Positions 36,379 to 47,635 of a DNA stretch of 64,000 nucleotides are shown here, in pieces. Every line of letters starts with the position of its first letter. Positions within the stretch are counted from its first letter, which is position 1. Origin of the DNA: Providencia burhodogranariea DSM 19968 (GTDB lineage: Bacteria; Pseudomonadota; Gammaproteobacteria; Enterobacterales; Enterobacteriaceae); NCBI RefSeq assembly GCF_000314855.2, contig NZ_KB233222.1:1978130-2042129 (forward strand), given 5' to 3'. A model generated the notes under the pieces. It was not told the origin of the DNA. It ran no database searches and was given only the letters and a program-made list of their open reading frames with translations. Position numbers and translations under genes: made by a program.

Positions 36379-36837
36379 TTATTGGCAGATATCTATCCAT
36401 GCGCCTTTGGTTAGTTCGAGCATCCGCTGTGGCGAAATACGTATTGCACTATTGACTGAACCCGCCGCAGGAAGGACTTCACTGTATTGTTGTAACGAAA
36501 CATCACAATACACCGCTAAATCAGAAGGTAAACCAAATGGGCAAACTCCACCAACGGGGTGGCTCGTTAATGCAACAACTTCTTCTGCTCTAAGCATCCT
36601 CGCCTTAGATCCTAAAGCCTGCTTAATCTTTTGGTTATCTAATCTTGCTTCACCTGCACAGACCACTAAAACGACCTCATTTTTGACTTTCAATGACAGC
36701 GTTTTAGCAATTTGATTGGGTTCGACATTATGTACAATAGCAGCTTGTTCAACAGTTGCAGTTACACCATCTGTTTCGATAATTTCGATATCGGGGGCAT
36801 GTTGTGAGATAAAAGCTTTAACAGATTCAATACTCAT
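36379..36837 (-). CDS. YbaK/EbsC-family aminoacyl-tRNA deacylase-like protein
   Basis: 152 residues, one YbaK/ProRS-editing domain. Visible landmarks are the N-terminal SVKAFISQHAPDIEI, the conserved Lys in QIAKTLSLKV (near residue 45), the substrate loop SHPVGGVCPFG near residue 92-102 and AAGSVNSAIRISPQRML at the end. Members hydrolyse mischarged tRNA, for example Ala- or Cys-tRNA made by ProRS. Which substrate this one prefers cannot be read. The frame ends 14 bp from the opposing GNAT pseudogene. The binding site before the ATG (AGAGAAAAATCA) is moderate. Confidence 0.85.
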   Translation of the reverse strand: MSIESVKAFISQHAPDIEIIETDGVTATVEQAAIVHNVEPNQIAKTLSLKVKNEVVLVVCAGEARLDNQKIKQALGSKARMLRAEEVVALTSHPVGGVCPFGLPSDLAVYCDVSLQQYSEVLPAAGSVNSAIRISPQRMLELTKGAWIDICQ

Positions 36838-37063
36838 TGATTTTTCTCTTTGATTGTTATTTTCAACGCTCTGTTATTTTTAGCTTAAATTACCAAATCT
36901 ATATATTGAAAAATATTCAAATGGCAGCAATTTTTAAGGCTAAATGAAATATATTAATGTATTTTAAACAAAAATTTCTATCCACCTTAGCTGTCTCGTG
37001 TACTAAACTAATCACTCAAAATATTTTAAGATAACCTTACATCATTATATGAGTTTATTTTCG

Positions 37064-37744
37064 TCAAACGTTAATGTCTTGATCACAGTGATTTGCTGAA
37101 AATCTTAGTGCATGATAAATGTGTTTTATTAAAGCGCCACTCAGCTTGTCATACTGAGAAGATAAACCTACACTATTGGCTAAAAAAGGTGCTGAATCAT
37201 TCCAAGAACCCATACCGCCAAATACCCAAGAACCGCACGCTACATTAAATAATAATTCACAAAGAGCTTGATTACTTTCTGGTTTCACTTCTAATTTTTC
37301 AGCTTGGTATTTAAAGATCGCAGCAAAATTTGGCTCTTCAATATGACTCGCGAGTTGTTCGAGTTGTTGTAGCGTTGCTTGAAAATCAGATTGATTGCTT
37401 AATTCATTTTGCAATCCTACAATATTTTGCTCAGCCATAGACGCTTGAAAAATAACACTGCCGTCATCCCACTCAACCGATAATAGTGTTGCTAAAGGTT
37501 CACCTCGAGTGATCACAACCTGTTGCTGTTGATTTAAATAATATCGGGCATTACTTGCTATTTTTAGGTGATACCTTAGCTGTGAAATGAACACATTTAC
37601 TGACGATTCTTGGAAAATTTCATCACTTTGTTTATTCTGTAAAACCCAGCGTTTCACATAAGATAACGCCTTTAATAATGAAAGATCTTGTTCACGCTTG
37701 AATGCCCTTACAACACAATATGCAATATACTCATCAGCTCTCAC
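37064..37744 (-). CDS. Unrecognised protein of 226 residues
   Basis: Starts at GTG 37744, preceded by AGGAG at 6 bases, a strong start. I do not recognise the family. The N-terminal 70 residues (MRADEYIAYCVVRAFKREQD, then KRWVLQNKQSDEIFQESSVN) look helical. The middle is acidic and Gln-rich. The C-terminal part has GSWVFGGMGSWNDSAPF, unusually rich in Gly, Ser and Trp, then LIKHIYHALRFSAN. No signal peptide or membrane segment. It lies alone between the YbaK-like gene and a long hairpin terminator shared with the lsr operon. A real gene by start signal and codon pattern; function unknown. Confidence 0.7.
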   Translation of the reverse strand: MRADEYIAYCVVRAFKREQDLSLLKALSYVKRWVLQNKQSDEIFQESSVNVFISQLRYHLKIASNARYYLNQQQQVVITRGEPLATLLSVEWDDGSVIFQASMAEQNIVGLQNELSNQSDFQATLQQLEQLASHIEEPNFAAIFKYQAEKLEVKPESNQALCELLFNVACGSWVFGGMGSWNDSAPFLANSVGLSSQYDKLSGALIKHIYHALRFSANHCDQDINV

Positions 37745-37776
37745 TATTCTCTCCTAGTCTTTGTTACGTGCCATAA

Positions 37777-37858
37777 AAAAGCCTCTGCATTATGCTCTGA
37801 CTTCTAATTGGTTAGATACCAACTAACAGAAACAGTGTATTAATTTCAGAGGCTTTTA
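37777..37858. terminator. Long-loop inverted repeat, bidirectional terminator candidate
   Basis: AAAAGCCTCTG (37777-37787) and CAGAGGCTTTT (37848-37858) are perfect 11-bp arms 60 bases apart, with a smaller nested hairpin TTGGT-TAGAT-ACCAA. Either direction ends in T4. It lies downstream of lsrG on the minus strand. Confidence 0.65.
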
Positions 37859-37905
37859 TTCAATAAATGTCTTTGATTTAGCGTTAAACAACTCACTATG
37901 GCACT

Positions 37906-38202
37906 CTACACCTCAGGCAATAAACCAATATAGGTGGTTTTCTTTCTAGCCCCCGTCATTAGAGGTTCTAGACCTTTAACACATTTTAAATAATGCGCTG
38001 TTTTCTTATGAGCAAGCACCGCTTCATCATCCACATAAGCTTCATATATATAAAAGCGAGTTGGAATTTCAGGATCTTGTAAGACATCAAAGCGTAGATT
38101 ACCCGGCTCTTGAATTGCGCCTAAATGATTCTCACGAAAAACGTCAATAAATTCATCGATTTTATCGTCTTTTACATTAATTTCGACTAACGTAACATTC
38201 AC
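37906..38202 (-). CDS. lsrG: Phospho-AI-2 isomerase LsrG
   Basis: 98 residues, an antibiotic-biosynthesis-monooxygenase (ABM) fold. It matches Lsr[61 protein letters not shown], and [19 protein letters not shown] [15 protein letters not shown]. It converts phospho-DPD isomers in AI-2 breakdown, together with LsrF. It is the last gene of lsrACDBFG, 3 bp after lsrF, so translation is closely coupled. No binding site beyond the end of lsrF is needed. Cytosolic. No tam gene follows, unlike E. coli. Confidence 0.96.
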   Translation of the reverse strand: MNVTLVEINVKDDKIDEFIDVFRENHLGAIQEPGNLRFDVLQDPEIPTRFYIYEAYVDDEAVLAHKKTAHYLKCVKGLEPLMTGARKKTTYIGLLPEV

Positions 38203-38205
38203 AGT

Positions 38206-39087
38206 TCACCCCTTATTTTTTTCACTCAAGAATAGTTGATAAGCATGCTGTGGTTTTTCATTACCATGTACCACGGCTTTAATCGCTTTAATCATCGCAA
38301 CAGGATCTTCTGATTGGAAGATATTACGCCCCATATCAACACCTGATGCGCCCTGATCAATTGCTTTATGGCACATTTCTAATGCTTCCAGCTCAGGTAA
38401 TTTTTTACCACCCGCTATCACTATGGGTACTGGGCAACCCGCTGCAATACGTTCAAAACCTTCTTCTACAAAGTAAGTTTTGATAATTTGAGCTCCCATT
38501 TCCGCGGCGATCCGAGTTGATAAAGAGAAATAACGTTGGTCGCGTACCATATCTTTCCCCACCCCCGTTACCGCCATTGTGGGTATACCGTACCGCATTC
38601 CTTCATCAACCAATTTAATAATATTTTTGATTGATTGATGCTCATATTCAGTCCCGATATAAACTTGAGCAGCAACAGCACACACATTCAGACGAACTGC
38701 ATCTTCAATCGCAACCGCAACCGCTTCATTAGACAGTTCAGTCAAAATGGAGTTAGCACCTGAAGCGCGTAATACGATAGGTTTATTCGTTGCAGGTGGC
38801 ACTTGAGAACGTAGAATTCCACGCGTGCACATCAACACATCAGTTTCAGGGAATAAAGGCGCAATATTGAGATCAATACGCTCAAGACCCGTTGTTGGGC
38901 CTTGAAAATAACCATGATCAAACGCGAGCATTACTGTTTTGTTATCTTTTGGGTCAAAAATACGCGCTAATCGTGATTGCATGCCCCAATCCAGCGCTGC
39001 ACTGCCTTTTAACGTGAATAAAGTATTTTTTTGTGGGGATTTTAAGCCAAAATCTTTACCGTCACGGATATCATCTAAATCAGCCAT
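38206..39087 (-). CDS. lsrF: 3-hydroxy-5-phosphonooxypentane-2,4-dione thiolase LsrF
   Basis: 293 residues, a class I aldolase-like TIM barrel, close to E. coli LsrF across its length: [68 protein letters not shown] with the active Lys, and [11 protein letters not shown]. It transfers an acetyl group from the P-HPD product of LsrG to CoA, giving DHAP and acetyl-CoA. It lies between lsrB and lsrG. The start ATG is preceded by a GGAG-type site. Nothing unusual is seen. Confidence 0.97.
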   Translation of the reverse strand: MADLDDIRDGKDFGLKSPQKNTLFTLKGSAALDWGMQSRLARIFDPKDNKTVMLAFDHGYFQGPTTGLERIDLNIAPLFPETDVLMCTRGILRSQVPPATNKPIVLRASGANSILTELSNEAVAVAIEDAVRLNVCAVAAQVYIGTEYEHQSIKNIIKLVDEGMRYGIPTMAVTGVGKDMVRDQRYFSLSTRIAAEMGAQIIKTYFVEEGFERIAAGCPVPIVIAGGKKLPELEALEMCHKAIDQGASGVDMGRNIFQSEDPVAMIKAIKAVVHGNEKPQHAYQLFLSEKNKG

Positions 39088-39135
39088 TAATTACTCCATA
39101 TAATATATTCAGCGCAGTAACCTCACGCGTCATGA

Positions 39136-40155
39136 TTAAAAGTCGTAGTTATTGATATTTTCTTTGGTAAAAATAACGCGTTCAGGCATCACAACGATAC
39201 CGTTGCCTTTATTTTCATAGCTGTAGCCTTGAACGCTATTAGGTGAGACTTCGACGGTGCCTACACCGGCAATATCTAATTTATCGCCAACACTAAGTTC
39301 ACCTTTGTTAGATAAAGCATTTGCCACATTAACCGCAATTTCGCCCTGTTTAACCACATCCCACAACGCAAACTGCTGAACCGTTCCACGCTCAACATAA
39401 GGGCGCATAACATTTGGTGTACTAAAGCCAACAATAGCAACATCGTTACGTTTTAAATTTTCAGCGGCTTGAGCTGCTGCGGGTAATGCGTTGGCATCAG
39501 GTGCAATGATTGCATCTAAATCAGGCCATGCCTTCAGAATACCTTCTGCGGTTTGTAAGGATTTAGTGGCGTCGTTATAACCATATTGAGTAGTGACAAC
39601 TTCCCAGTCTGGATGCTCAGCCTCTATTTTGGCTTTGGCTTCTTTCACCCATTGATTCTGGTCGGTGACTGTTGGGCTTGAATAAAAGAAAGCCACTTTT
39701 GCTTTGTCTTTTTTGACTTGGTTAGCCGCCATATCAATTAATATTCCACCTAATTGTTTAGGTGTACCTTGGCTAACATAGATAGAACGGCATTCAGGAT
39801 TGGTGTCTGAATCCCATGTTAGGACTTTTACACCGCGTTGCATGGCACGTTTCAACGCGGGACACAAACCTTCGGGTGACACCGCAGAAACGATAATTGC
39901 ATCGTAGCCACGATTCACAAAGTTATTAATTAACTGCACCTGACCTGAAACACTAGGCTCAGTCGGGCCATCATAAGTCACATCAATACCCAGTTTTTTT
40001 CCTGCTTCTACTGCACCTTGACCGCCGCTAGTAAAGAAACCGACGCCGACTAGTTTCGGAATAAAGGCCATTTTTTCAGCTGCATGAGCCCACGAAACGC
40101 AAGCGAGACTTAATGCAGTCGCAATTGTGAGTTTTTTCATCATGGATGCTTTCAT
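39136..40155 (-). CDS. lsrB: AI-2 substrate-binding protein LsrB
   Basis: 339 residues counted from the ATG at 40155, which has GGAG six bases upstream; an in-frame ATG four codons earlier overlaps that site. A signal peptide ends at WAHAAEKM. The periplasmic binding protein is nearly colinear with E. coli Lsr[53 protein letters not shown], and [20 protein letters not shown], including the Lys, Asp, Pro and Ala residues that hold AI-2. It captures AI-2 in the periplasm for LsrCD. It lies between lsrD and lsrF. Confidence 0.97.
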   Translation of the reverse strand: MKASMMKKLTIATALSLACVSWAHAAEKMAFIPKLVGVGFFTSGGQGAVEAGKKLGIDVTYDGPTEPSVSGQVQLINNFVNRGYDAIIVSAVSPEGLCPALKRAMQRGVKVLTWDSDTNPECRSIYVSQGTPKQLGGILIDMAANQVKKDKAKVAFFYSSPTVTDQNQWVKEAKAKIEAEHPDWEVVTTQYGYNDATKSLQTAEGILKAWPDLDAIIAPDANALPAAAQAAENLKRNDVAIVGFSTPNVMRPYVERGTVQQFALWDVVKQGEIAVNVANALSNKGELSVGDKLDIAGVGTVEVSPNSVQGYSYENKGNGIVVMPERVIFTKENINNYDF

Positions 40156-40183
40156 GTCATTCTCCATCTCTCAACATTATGAG

Positions 40184-41200
40184 TTAGTTTTGTTGTTGCG
40201 CTGCTAGAAGTTGCCGATTGCGTCTACGCATCCACCAATCATGGATCTGATGACGATGTAGAGAAATAGAACGACCCACAACGGCAATGATTAACAATGC
40301 ACCCGAAAGTGCACTGGATATTTGATTTGGCACACCGACCATTTGTAGCCCTTGCTGTAAAAAACCAATCAATAAAACAGCCAAAGCAGTTCCTAAAATT
40401 GAACCGGAGCCGCCATAAATATTGGCACCACCTAAAACAACAGCCGTGATGGCAGGCATAATAAAAGAAGCACCTAAATCTGCTCGTGCTGAACCGAAAT
40501 AAGAAACCAGAATAATAGAGGCGAGAGCTGCGCTTAATCCGACTAACGCATATAAAAGACATAATGTACGGGCAATAGGAAAGGCGCCATATTGAGCTAC
40601 GCGAACATTTTGACCGATCAAAAAGACGGCTCTTCCGTTATACGTTCGGTGCATATAAAGCCAAAAAACAATCACGCAAAGAATAAAAATAACCAATGGA
40701 ATTGGTAATCCCAATACAGTAAAGTTAGCAAAATCGGTGAATTCCATTGAAAACCCGCCAATTCCCTCAAAACCTGTGGCACCTGAAAACCCAGATAATA
40801 AGAGAGCACTACCGCCAAACAGATACATTGTGCCCAAAGTGATGACTAATGGATTAACGCCAGTATATAAAATCAGTAATGCATTGATTAAACCGCAAAC
40901 AAAACCAATTAATAAGGTCAATGGAATAGCAATAATCATCGGAATATCGACTTGATTCATTATCCCTAGTGATATCGCACACAAACCAATCGTCGATCCA
41001 AATGAGATATCCATTCCACCACTAACAATAACCATAGTTAACGGTAAAGCGATTAAACCGACACAAATAAAATCACTGGTACTAAATAGCAATACATTGA
41101 TATCTAATAAGCGTGGATTCCCCCAGCCGAATAGCAAAATCTCCAGAACGATTAACAAGATCAAGGTAATTTCCCAGCCGTAACGTTTAGTGATTGTCAT
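40184..41200 (-). CDS. lsrD: AI-2 ABC transporter permease LsrD
   Basis: 338 residues from the ATG at 41200 ([20 protein letters not shown]), inside the last codons of lsrC. About ten hydrophobic segments. Family blocks: [41 protein letters not shown], and the EAA-like cytoplasmic loop [22 protein letters not shown] ahead of [19 protein letters not shown]. With LsrC it forms the inner-membrane channel. It overlaps lsrC by 14 bp and is followed 28 bp later by lsrB. Confidence 0.95.
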   Translation of the reverse strand: MTITKRYGWEITLILLIVLEILLFGWGNPRLLDINVLLFSTSDFICVGLIALPLTMVIVSGGMDISFGSTIGLCAISLGIMNQVDIPMIIAIPLTLLIGFVCGLINALLILYTGVNPLVITLGTMYLFGGSALLLSGFSGATGFEGIGGFSMEFTDFANFTVLGLPIPLVIFILCVIVFWLYMHRTYNGRAVFLIGQNVRVAQYGAFPIARTLCLLYALVGLSAALASIILVSYFGSARADLGASFIMPAITAVVLGGANIYGGSGSILGTALAVLLIGFLQQGLQMVGVPNQISSALSGALLIIAVVGRSISLHRHQIHDWWMRRRNRQLLAAQQQN

Positions 41201-42203
41201 GTTGTCCCTCACCATTGGTTTTATTAGGTGTTAAAAAACGAGCATAACGTTGTTGACGTAAATTCTTTTCAACAGAAACACGCAAACGACCATCAAAAAC
41301 CAGTACAGCAAGCAGAACAAAACCTGCAATAAAATCATTCCACCAAGCAGGGAGTTTTAGCAGCACTAATACACTATCAATTTGGGTCATAAAGTAAGCG
41401 CCTAACACTGCGCCTAAAATAGTGCCTGTTCCACCTAATAAACTAATTCCCCCTAAAACACAGGCGGCAATAGCTTTCATTTCAAGACCACTCCCCGTTT
41501 GATTAGGGATGAAACCAATTTGAGAGGCAAAAACGATGCCAGCAAGACCAGCCATCGTGCCATTAAGCGAAAAAGCTAAAATACGAATCTTATTGATAGG
41601 CACACCTAATTGACGAGCACCTTGCAGGTTATCGCCAGTGGCATAAAAACCTCGACCAAATTGCGTTTTCTTTAATAGGAAGGTAACTGCAATAATCAAT
41701 AGGATAATGAACCAGCCAATGGGTGAAATCCCTATAAACATAGGATTAGAAAGGCTTTTAAGTTCAGTTGGTAGACCTTCGATCCATTTCCCTCCCGTTA
41801 TTAACAACATTAAGCCGCGATAAAGCTCAAGCGTTCCTAAGGTGGCAACAATTGCGGGGATCTTGAGTAACGTCACTAATATGCCGTTAAATAACCCAGC
41901 ACAAAATCCGACCAATAAAGCCAAGACAATTGATAGTGATAAGCCTAATTGCGCATTGAGCGCTAAACCCACCGTAACCGCACATAATCCAGTAATTGAC
42001 CCAACTGACACATCAATATTGCGTGTTAGCATGACAAATGTTGCACCGATGGCCAGCAAAATAAGAATATGGGCACTGGAGAAAATCATTGTTATAGTTT
42101 GAAAATTCAGGTAACGATGATCCATGCTAATGAGTAGAGCAAATAAGCAAACAATCGCAATCAGCGCGGTGACTTCACGGTTATTCTGAATAAATTTCAG
42201 CAT
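41187..42203 (-). CDS. lsrC: AI-2 ABC transporter permease LsrC
   Basis: 338 residues, about ten membrane segments, of the ribose-type permease family. Blocks: [60 protein letters not shown], and [20 protein letters not shown], the expected coupling and closing motifs. The ATG (42203) overlaps the end of lsrA by 7 bp and the stop overlaps lsrD. Forms the AI-2 import channel with LsrD, powered by LsrA. The order lsrA-C-D-B-F-G equals that in E. coli and Salmonella. Confidence 0.95.
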   Translation of the reverse strand: MLKFIQNNREVTALIAIVCLFALLISMDHRYLNFQTITMIFSSAHILILLAIGATFVMLTRNIDVSVGSITGLCAVTVGLALNAQLGLSLSIVLALLVGFCAGLFNGILVTLLKIPAIVATLGTLELYRGLMLLITGGKWIEGLPTELKSLSNPMFIGISPIGWFIILLIIAVTFLLKKTQFGRGFYATGDNLQGARQLGVPINKIRILAFSLNGTMAGLAGIVFASQIGFIPNQTGSGLEMKAIAACVLGGISLLGGTGTILGAVLGAYFMTQIDSVLVLLKLPAWWNDFIAGFVLLAVLVFDGRLRVSVEKNLRQQRYARFLTPNKTNGEGQHDNH

Positions 42204-43771
42204 GGCATCTCCTGTATAACTGCACGATCTTTTTCTAATGGTTGTTTGGCGTCCGATTGACGTTTTTCACCAAAAGCCATGTGCATGATGGTATCGACAT
42301 CGATTTCTGATTTATTCAACTCACCGACAATTTCACCTTGATGCATAACGAGTACACGACTTGCCAATTCAACTATCTCATCCAAATCTGATGAAATTAA
42401 TAAGATAGCGACATTTTGTTGTGCAATACTTTGAATAAGCTGATAAATATCATTACGGGCGCCAACATCAACGCCACGAGTGGGTTCATCAATAATGAAT
42501 AACGCAGGATTGGCTTCTAAGCATTTCGCAATTAGAATTTTTTGTTGATTACCGCCTGAAAGGGTTCTTGCATGTTGATGTCCTTCCCCAAATTTGATAT
42601 TTAAGGCACGTCGATAACGTTCAAGAACAGCATCATCAAAAGCTTGGCGAGTCCAAAAGGTACTGCGATTGAGAGTTAATGAACCAATATTCCAACTCAA
42701 AGAAGCATCTAAAAATAAACCGGAAGCTTGTCTATCTTCAGGCAAGTAAACTAAGCCTTTATCAAGACGCTCACCTATTCTCATTTTCTTGATGGATTGA
42801 TTAATAAAATGAATACCCCCTGAAACGATTGGTCGTAAACCATATATTGTTTCCGCTAATTCCGTGCGACCAGCCCCGACAACGCCAGCTAATCCAACAA
42901 TTTCACCCGATTTAAGACTAAAACTGATATTACGAAAGCCTTCACCTGATAAATTCGAAACGTTTAAAATTTCATTACCACTCTTCAGTTCACTGCGCGA
43001 ATTTGAAAGTTCTAACCATAATTTTTGCGTATCAGACAACGGTCGTTTTTTGGCTTCCGGTGTAATCGCTTGAATAATTTGATCCGTCGTAAAATGGCAA
43101 GTCGGCCCTGCCAACGCAATTTGGCCATCTCTCATCACACTAATGACATCGGCTATCACTTGGATTTCAGGAATTTTATGTGAGATAAAAACAATACCTA
43201 CCCCTTGGCTTTTTAGCTCATTTATCCTTTGGAACAGACGCTTTGTTTCTACTGGGGTGAGCGAAGCTGTGGGTTCATCTAAAATCAAAATACGAGAATC
43301 ACGCATCAATCCACGGATAATCTCAACTAATTGTTGATCTGCAACATTTAAGGTTGCCGCTCGCGCAGATAAATCAAAAGTGCAAGCCAATGAGTAAAGG
43401 AGTTGTTGTAGCTTTTTCTTATCTGCCTGATGCCGCGGTAATTTAAACAAAATATTCTCTTGCACTGATAAATTAGGAAACAGCAAAGGTTCTTGAGGAA
43501 CAAGGTAGATGCCTAATTGATGTGCTTTTGACGGTGTTAAATGATTAATTGTCTGACTTTCAATCATCATCGTTCCCTGATCAGGTTGTTCTATACCTGC
43601 AATAATTTTCATTAGTGTCGATTTACCCGCCCCATTCCCCCCCAATAACGCATGAACTTGACCCGAGAAAAGCAAGAAGTCGATATGGCTTAACACCACG
43701 ACACCAGAGAATTGTTTGCTAATTCCTTTCACTGTGAGCAGAGGAGATGAATATGGCAAGTTCTCAGACAT
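42197..43771 (-). CDS. lsrA: AI-2 ABC transporter ATPase LsrA
   Basis: 524 residues with two ABC domains, as in ribose-type importers. First domain: Walker [17 protein letters not shown] (near residue 44), signature [10 protein letters not shown] and Walker [14 protein letters not shown]. Second domain: [16 protein letters not shown] in place of Walker A, signature [16 protein letters not shown], and [14 protein letters not shown]. The start ATG is preceded by AAGAGGTG. It is the first gene of the lsr operon and faces lsrR across a 250 bp control region. It drives AI-2 uptake. Confidence 0.96.
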   Translation of the reverse strand: MSENLPYSSPLLTVKGISKQFSGVVVLSHIDFLLFSGQVHALLGGNGAGKSTLMKIIAGIEQPDQGTMMIESQTINHLTPSKAHQLGIYLVPQEPLLFPNLSVQENILFKLPRHQADKKKLQQLLYSLACTFDLSARAATLNVADQQLVEIIRGLMRDSRILILDEPTASLTPVETKRLFQRINELKSQGVGIVFISHKIPEIQVIADVISVMRDGQIALAGPTCHFTTDQIIQAITPEAKKRPLSDTQKLWLELSNSRSELKSGNEILNVSNLSGEGFRNISFSLKSGEIVGLAGVVGAGRTELAETIYGLRPIVSGGIHFINQSIKKMRIGERLDKGLVYLPEDRQASGLFLDASLSWNIGSLTLNRSTFWTRQAFDDAVLERYRRALNIKFGEGHQHARTLSGGNQQKILIAKCLEANPALFIIDEPTRGVDVGARNDIYQLIQSIAQQNVAILLISSDLDEIVELASRVLVMHQGEIVGELNKSEIDVDTIMHMAFGEKRQSDAKQPLEKDRAVIQEMPC

Positions 43772-44021
43772 GACGACACCTCTTGATATGCTAAACAGAA
43801 ATAAGTTAGGGATAAACCAACGATGTGAATGTGAACATTTATAAATTTATAATTCATTTGTTCATAAACCTTAGTCTAATAATCGCGAAAATGGCAACCT
43901 AACAATCACCTTTTGTGAAAAAATCAGATCTGCGTTAAAATATGTTCAAATAATTGTCTTGCATCACTGGCGATAAATCAAAATTGATGCTTATCTGTAA
44001 TAGCGAAATACAAAAGTTCAT
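43772..44021. promoter_or_regulatory. lsrA-lsrR divergent control region with TGTTCA repeats
   Basis: 250 bp. The hexamer TGTTCA or its complement TGAACA occurs at 43832-43837, 43859-43864 and 43943-43948, plus GTTCA at 44016-44020. The first two are inverted. Such spaced half-sites could be LsrR operators, since LsrR represses both divergent units until phospho-AI-2 binds (established). A TGTGAATGTGAACATTTA stretch at 43824 weakly resembles a CRP site. Confidence 0.5.
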
Positions 44022-45026
44022 ATGCCTAAATCAATTGATAGAAAAAACGCCTCGGTAAAAAGCATTTCGTCCATGGAAGCTGATAATCCGGGAATTAACA
44101 TGAATGAAGAAGAATTACTGGCTCGCATTGCGTGGTTTTATTATCACGATGGCCTAACGCAAGGAGAAATAGGCGATTTATTAGGGCTGACTCGTCTTAA
44201 AGTGTCACGGCTATTAGAGAAAGGTCGGCAATCAGGTGTGATACGCGTCCAAATTAACTCACGGTATGAAGGTTGTTTGGAACTCGAAGAGGAACTGAAA
44301 AAAAAGTTTAAGCTTGATCAGATCCGCATTTTACCGGCATTAACAGGGCCAAATTTAAACAGCCGTCTTGGTGTTGCCGCCGCACATGTTTTGATGTCCA
44401 TGTTAGCGACAGACCAGCTTCTGGCCATTGGTTTTGGTGAAACAGCAATGAGCACTTTGCAACATTTAAGCGGCTACATTTCTTCACAGCAAATAAGGTT
44501 AGTGACATTGTCTGGTGGAGTTGGACCTTATATGACAGGAATTGGCCAGTTAGATGCAGATTGCGCCATCAGTATTATTCCTGCGCCATTACGTGTATCA
44601 AGTGCAAATGTGGCGAGTACGTTTCGACAGGAAAAAAGTGTGCAGGATGTGATGTTAGCCGCCTGCGCAGCAGATGTCGCAGTTGTTGGGTTAGGTGCGA
44701 TTAACCAAAAGCAAGATGCAACAATTATGCGTTCAGGTTATATCAGTGGCGGTGAACAATTGATGTACAGTCGCAAAGGCGCGGTTGGTGATATTTTAGG
44801 CTATTTCATCAATGGTGATGGAGAATTAGTCAGTGAGATCGATATCCATCATGAGTTGATAGGCGTTTCTTTAGCAGATCTCAAATCGATACCCCGTGTT
44901 ATCGGTGTTGCGGGTGGCATTGAAAAAGCAGAGGTTATTTTGGCTGCCTTGAAAGGAAATTATATTCATTCCCTTGTCACCGAAGAATTCACCGCAAGAG
45001 CGATGCTTGAACTTTTTACTGATTGA
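44022..45026 (+). CDS. lsrR: Transcriptional repressor LsrR
   Basis: 334 residues of the SorC/DeoR family. The helix-turn-helix is near residues 33-70 ([39 protein letters not shown]), identical in large part to E. coli LsrR. The effector domain follows with [40 protein letters not shown] and [11 protein letters not shown]. It represses lsrACDBFG and lsrRK; phospho-AI-2 made by LsrK releases it. It is about 18 residues longer at the N terminus than E. coli LsrR; an ATG further in at codon 27 ([10 protein letters not shown]) is a possible alternative start. lsrK follows 114 bp later. Confidence 0.96.
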   Translation: MPKSIDRKNASVKSISSMEADNPGINMNEEELLARIAWFYYHDGLTQGEIGDLLGLTRLKVSRLLEKGRQSGVIRVQINSRYEGCLELEEELKKKFKLDQIRILPALTGPNLNSRLGVAAAHVLMSMLATDQLLAIGFGETAMSTLQHLSGYISSQQIRLVTLSGGVGPYMTGIGQLDADCAISIIPAPLRVSSANVASTFRQEKSVQDVMLAACAADVAVVGLGAINQKQDATIMRSGYISGGEQLMYSRKGAVGDILGYFINGDGELVSEIDIHHELIGVSLADLKSIPRVIGVAGGIEKAEVILAALKGNYIHSLVTEEFTARAMLELFTD

Positions 45027-45140
45027 TTTTATTTATGAATAAGACAATTTCGCAAATTGTACTGATGAGGTTTTTTAAAATGCCAATGTAATTAAATCCA
45101 TAAGAACAGTTTTATCTGACTGTTCCATGAGGACAGCACC

Positions 45141-46736
45141 ATGAACCAGTATGCAAATGATGGCGCATCAGAAAAATACTTAATGGCTCTGGATGCCGGT
45201 ACAGGCAGTATTCGATCCGTTATTTTTGACTTGAATGGAAACCAAATTTCAGTAGGCCAAGCGGAATGGGTACATCATGCAATACCAGATGTACCTGGTT
45301 CAATGGAGTTCGATTTAAAAACCAATTGGCAACTGGCTTGCCAATGTATTAAATCTGCACTAACAAAAGCAAATATACCGCCTTCAGCTATTGCTGGACT
45401 TGCCGCTTGCTCAATGCGTGAAGGTATTGTTCTTTATGATAAGAAAGGTGAACCCATTTGGGCCTGTGCTAACGTTGATGCACGTTCCAGTCATGAGGTT
45501 TCTGAATTAAAAGAGCTTTATGATAATAACTTTGAATATGACGTTTACCGTTATTCAGGGCAAACGTTAGCCCTTGGTGCTATGCCTCGCTTATTATGGC
45601 TAGCCCATAATCGACCTGATGTTTATCGTAAAGCAGCCACACTTACGATGATAAGTGATTGGTTAGCTTGTAAATTAAGCGGTGAACTGGCAGTTGATCC
45701 CTCCAATGCAGGCACCACAGGAATGTTAGATTTATTTACCCGTAATTGGCGCCCCAGTATTCTAGAAATGGCAGGGTTGCGTTCTGATATTCTGTCACCC
45801 GTGAAAGAAACTGGCACATTGCTGGGATATGTCACTAAACAAGCGGCAAAATCATCAGGTTTAATGGAAGGTACGCCTGTTGTTATGGGCGGTGGTGATG
45901 TTCAATTAGGCTGTTTAGGTTTAGGGATTGTAAGACCTTCGCAAACAGCGGTTCTAGGGGGAACTTTCTGGCAACAAGTGGTTAATTTGCCCGCCCCCGT
46001 CACTGATCCAAACATGAATACACGTATCAACCCTCATGTGATCCCCGGAATGGTTCAAGCTGAATCAATCAGTTTCTTTACAGGACTCACTATGCGTTGG
46101 TTCCGAGACGCATTTTGTGCAGAAGAAAAATTGATAGCCGAGCGCCTTGGAATTGATACTTATAGCTTACTCGAAGATATGGCGGTACGAGTGCCCGCAG
46201 GATCATATGGCATCATGCCCATTTTTTCAGATGTGATGCGTTTTAAATCTTGGTATCACGCAGCACCATCTTTCATTAACCTCTCTATTGATGCAGAAAA
46301 ATGTAATAAGGCAACATTATTTCGAGCATTAGAAGAAAATGCGGCGATTGTTTCTGCCTGTAATCTTGATTTAATTGCTCAATTTAGTGGTGTCAAAGCA
46401 CAATCATTAGTGTTTGCAGGAGGCGGCTCTAAAGGTGCATTATGGAGTCAAATTCTTGCTGATGTTACCGGAGTTGCCGTAAAAGTACCGGTTGTCAAAG
46501 AAGCAACGGCATTAGGTTGTGCCATCGCAGTAGGTGTTGGTGTCGGTATTTACACTGATTTAGCATCAACGGGTGAACGGTTAGTTCGCTGGGAACATGA
46601 ATATTTACCTAACCCTGAAAATCGTGAGATTTATGATAAAGCGAAGCAAGATTGGCAGGCAATTTATGCGGATCAGCTTTCTTTGGTTGATAATGGGTTA
46701 ACAACCTCATTGTGGAAAGCGCCGGGGCATAAATAA
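45141..46736 (+). CDS. lsrK: AI-2 kinase LsrK
   Basis: 531 residues, FGGY carbohydrate kinase fold. N-terminal domain: [20 protein letters not shown] with the ATP phosphate loop and [20 protein letters not shown]. The catalytic Asp lies in AVLGGTFW / [13 protein letters not shown], and the C-terminal domain has [20 protein letters not shown], the adenosine motif. It phosphorylates imported AI-2 in the cytosol, trapping it and producing the LsrR ligand. ATG 45141 follows GAGGACAG. A convergent hairpin at 46922-46967 separates it from the formate dehydrogenase operon. Confidence 0.97.
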   Translation: MNQYANDGASEKYLMALDAGTGSIRSVIFDLNGNQISVGQAEWVHHAIPDVPGSMEFDLKTNWQLACQCIKSALTKANIPPSAIAGLAACSMREGIVLYDKKGEPIWACANVDARSSHEVSELKELYDNNFEYDVYRYSGQTLALGAMPRLLWLAHNRPDVYRKAATLTMISDWLACKLSGELAVDPSNAGTTGMLDLFTRNWRPSILEMAGLRSDILSPVKETGTLLGYVTKQAAKSSGLMEGTPVVMGGGDVQLGCLGLGIVRPSQTAVLGGTFWQQVVNLPAPVTDPNMNTRINPHVIPGMVQAESISFFTGLTMRWFRDAFCAEEKLIAERLGIDTYSLLEDMAVRVPAGSYGIMPIFSDVMRFKSWYHAAPSFINLSIDAEKCNKATLFRALEENAAIVSACNLDLIAQFSGVKAQSLVFAGGGSKGALWSQILADVTGVAVKVPVVKEATALGCAIAVGVGVGIYTDLASTGERLVRWEHEYLPNPENREIYDKAKQDWQAIYADQLSLVDNGLTTSLWKAPGHK

Positions 46737-46921
46737 TCGTTTACTTTTACCACTTCTAAACTCAAGATTACTGATCTTTGAAGAACCATTTGTATTCAAA
46801 TTAAATGTAATTTTTCGCTGCATTTACTGGTTCTAGTTACTTAGATGAAATCGAATTATTTAGTGCTCATATCAATACAACCTGAATTTATGGGCCAACC
46901 CCTCTTCGATTCTATTGAATT

Positions 46922-46967
46922 TATACCCGCCAAACTTCAAGAGACAATTTGAAATATAGCGGGTATA
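46922..46967. terminator. Hairpin between convergent lsrK and fdnI
   Basis: TATACCCGC (46922-46930) and GCGGGTATA (46959-46967) are perfect 9-bp arms with 28 bases between. The ends ATACCCG.CAAACTTCAAG resemble the end of an ERIC-like element, so this may be a short derivative acting as a terminator. Confidence 0.6.
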
Positions 46968-46981
46968 TATTAGTTCAACCT

Positions 46982-47635
46982 TTATGATTTATCTTTTTCG
47001 GCTTCAGCTTCTTTAGCTTCAACTTGGCGATACCAACGTGGGTGATGTTTTTTCGCCCAGCGTCGACTCACTTTTCCATCAATCATTCCATCAATCGAAC
47101 CTTTCACCCAAAATGCCATATACATATGAATTAAAATGGCATGGATTAAAATGATGGCTGCCGCTGCATGGATCAATAAACTCCAGCGGATCATCCACAT
47201 CGGGAACATATCTGCAAAATAAGGGCGCCAAATAATAATACCTGTCACTAAGAGTACAAAAATCATACTCATAATGCTCCAGAACATCATTTTCTGCCCT
47301 GCGTTATATTTACCAACATCAGCAACATGATGCTCATTACCTTTAAGAACTTCGATAATATTCTTAATCCAAGGTAAATCTTTTCTATCGGGAATATTAT
47401 GCTTCACAAAACGAAAGAACATAAACATCAGCACAACAAAGATCAACACACCAAAAAACGGATGCAAAATTCTCCCCATTTGCGGTGTACCGAAGGTTTC
47501 AGTTAACCATTTCAGGGTTGGGAAAAATAATGCTATCCCAGACAAGGCAACCAAAAAGAAGCTGATAACCACCGTCCAGTGACACGCTCGGTCAATAAAT
47601 TTTGTCCGAACAATCATTTTGCTCTTTTTACTCAT
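46982..47635 (-). CDS. fdnI: Formate dehydrogenase cytochrome b556 (gamma) subunit
   Basis: 217 residues from the ATG at 47635 ([20 protein letters not shown]), with GGAGGA upstream; it overlaps the end of the beta subunit gene by 8 bp. Four membrane segments. Haem b ligands expected in the family are visible as His19 ([10 protein letters not shown]), His in [13 protein letters not shown] and His in [20 protein letters not shown]. It takes electrons from FdnH to menaquinone in the inner membrane. C-terminal Lys/Glu-rich tail. Last gene of the operon; no fdhE gene follows, which fits fdnGHI rather than fdoGHI-fdhE. Confidence 0.93.
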   Translation of the reverse strand: MSKKSKMIVRTKFIDRACHWTVVISFFLVALSGIALFFPTLKWLTETFGTPQMGRILHPFFGVLIFVVLMFMFFRFVKHNIPDRKDLPWIKNIIEVLKGNEHHVADVGKYNAGQKMMFWSIMSMIFVLLVTGIIIWRPYFADMFPMWMIRWSLLIHAAAAIILIHAILIHMYMAFWVKGSIDGMIDGKVSRRWAKKHHPRWYRQVEAKEAEAEKDKS

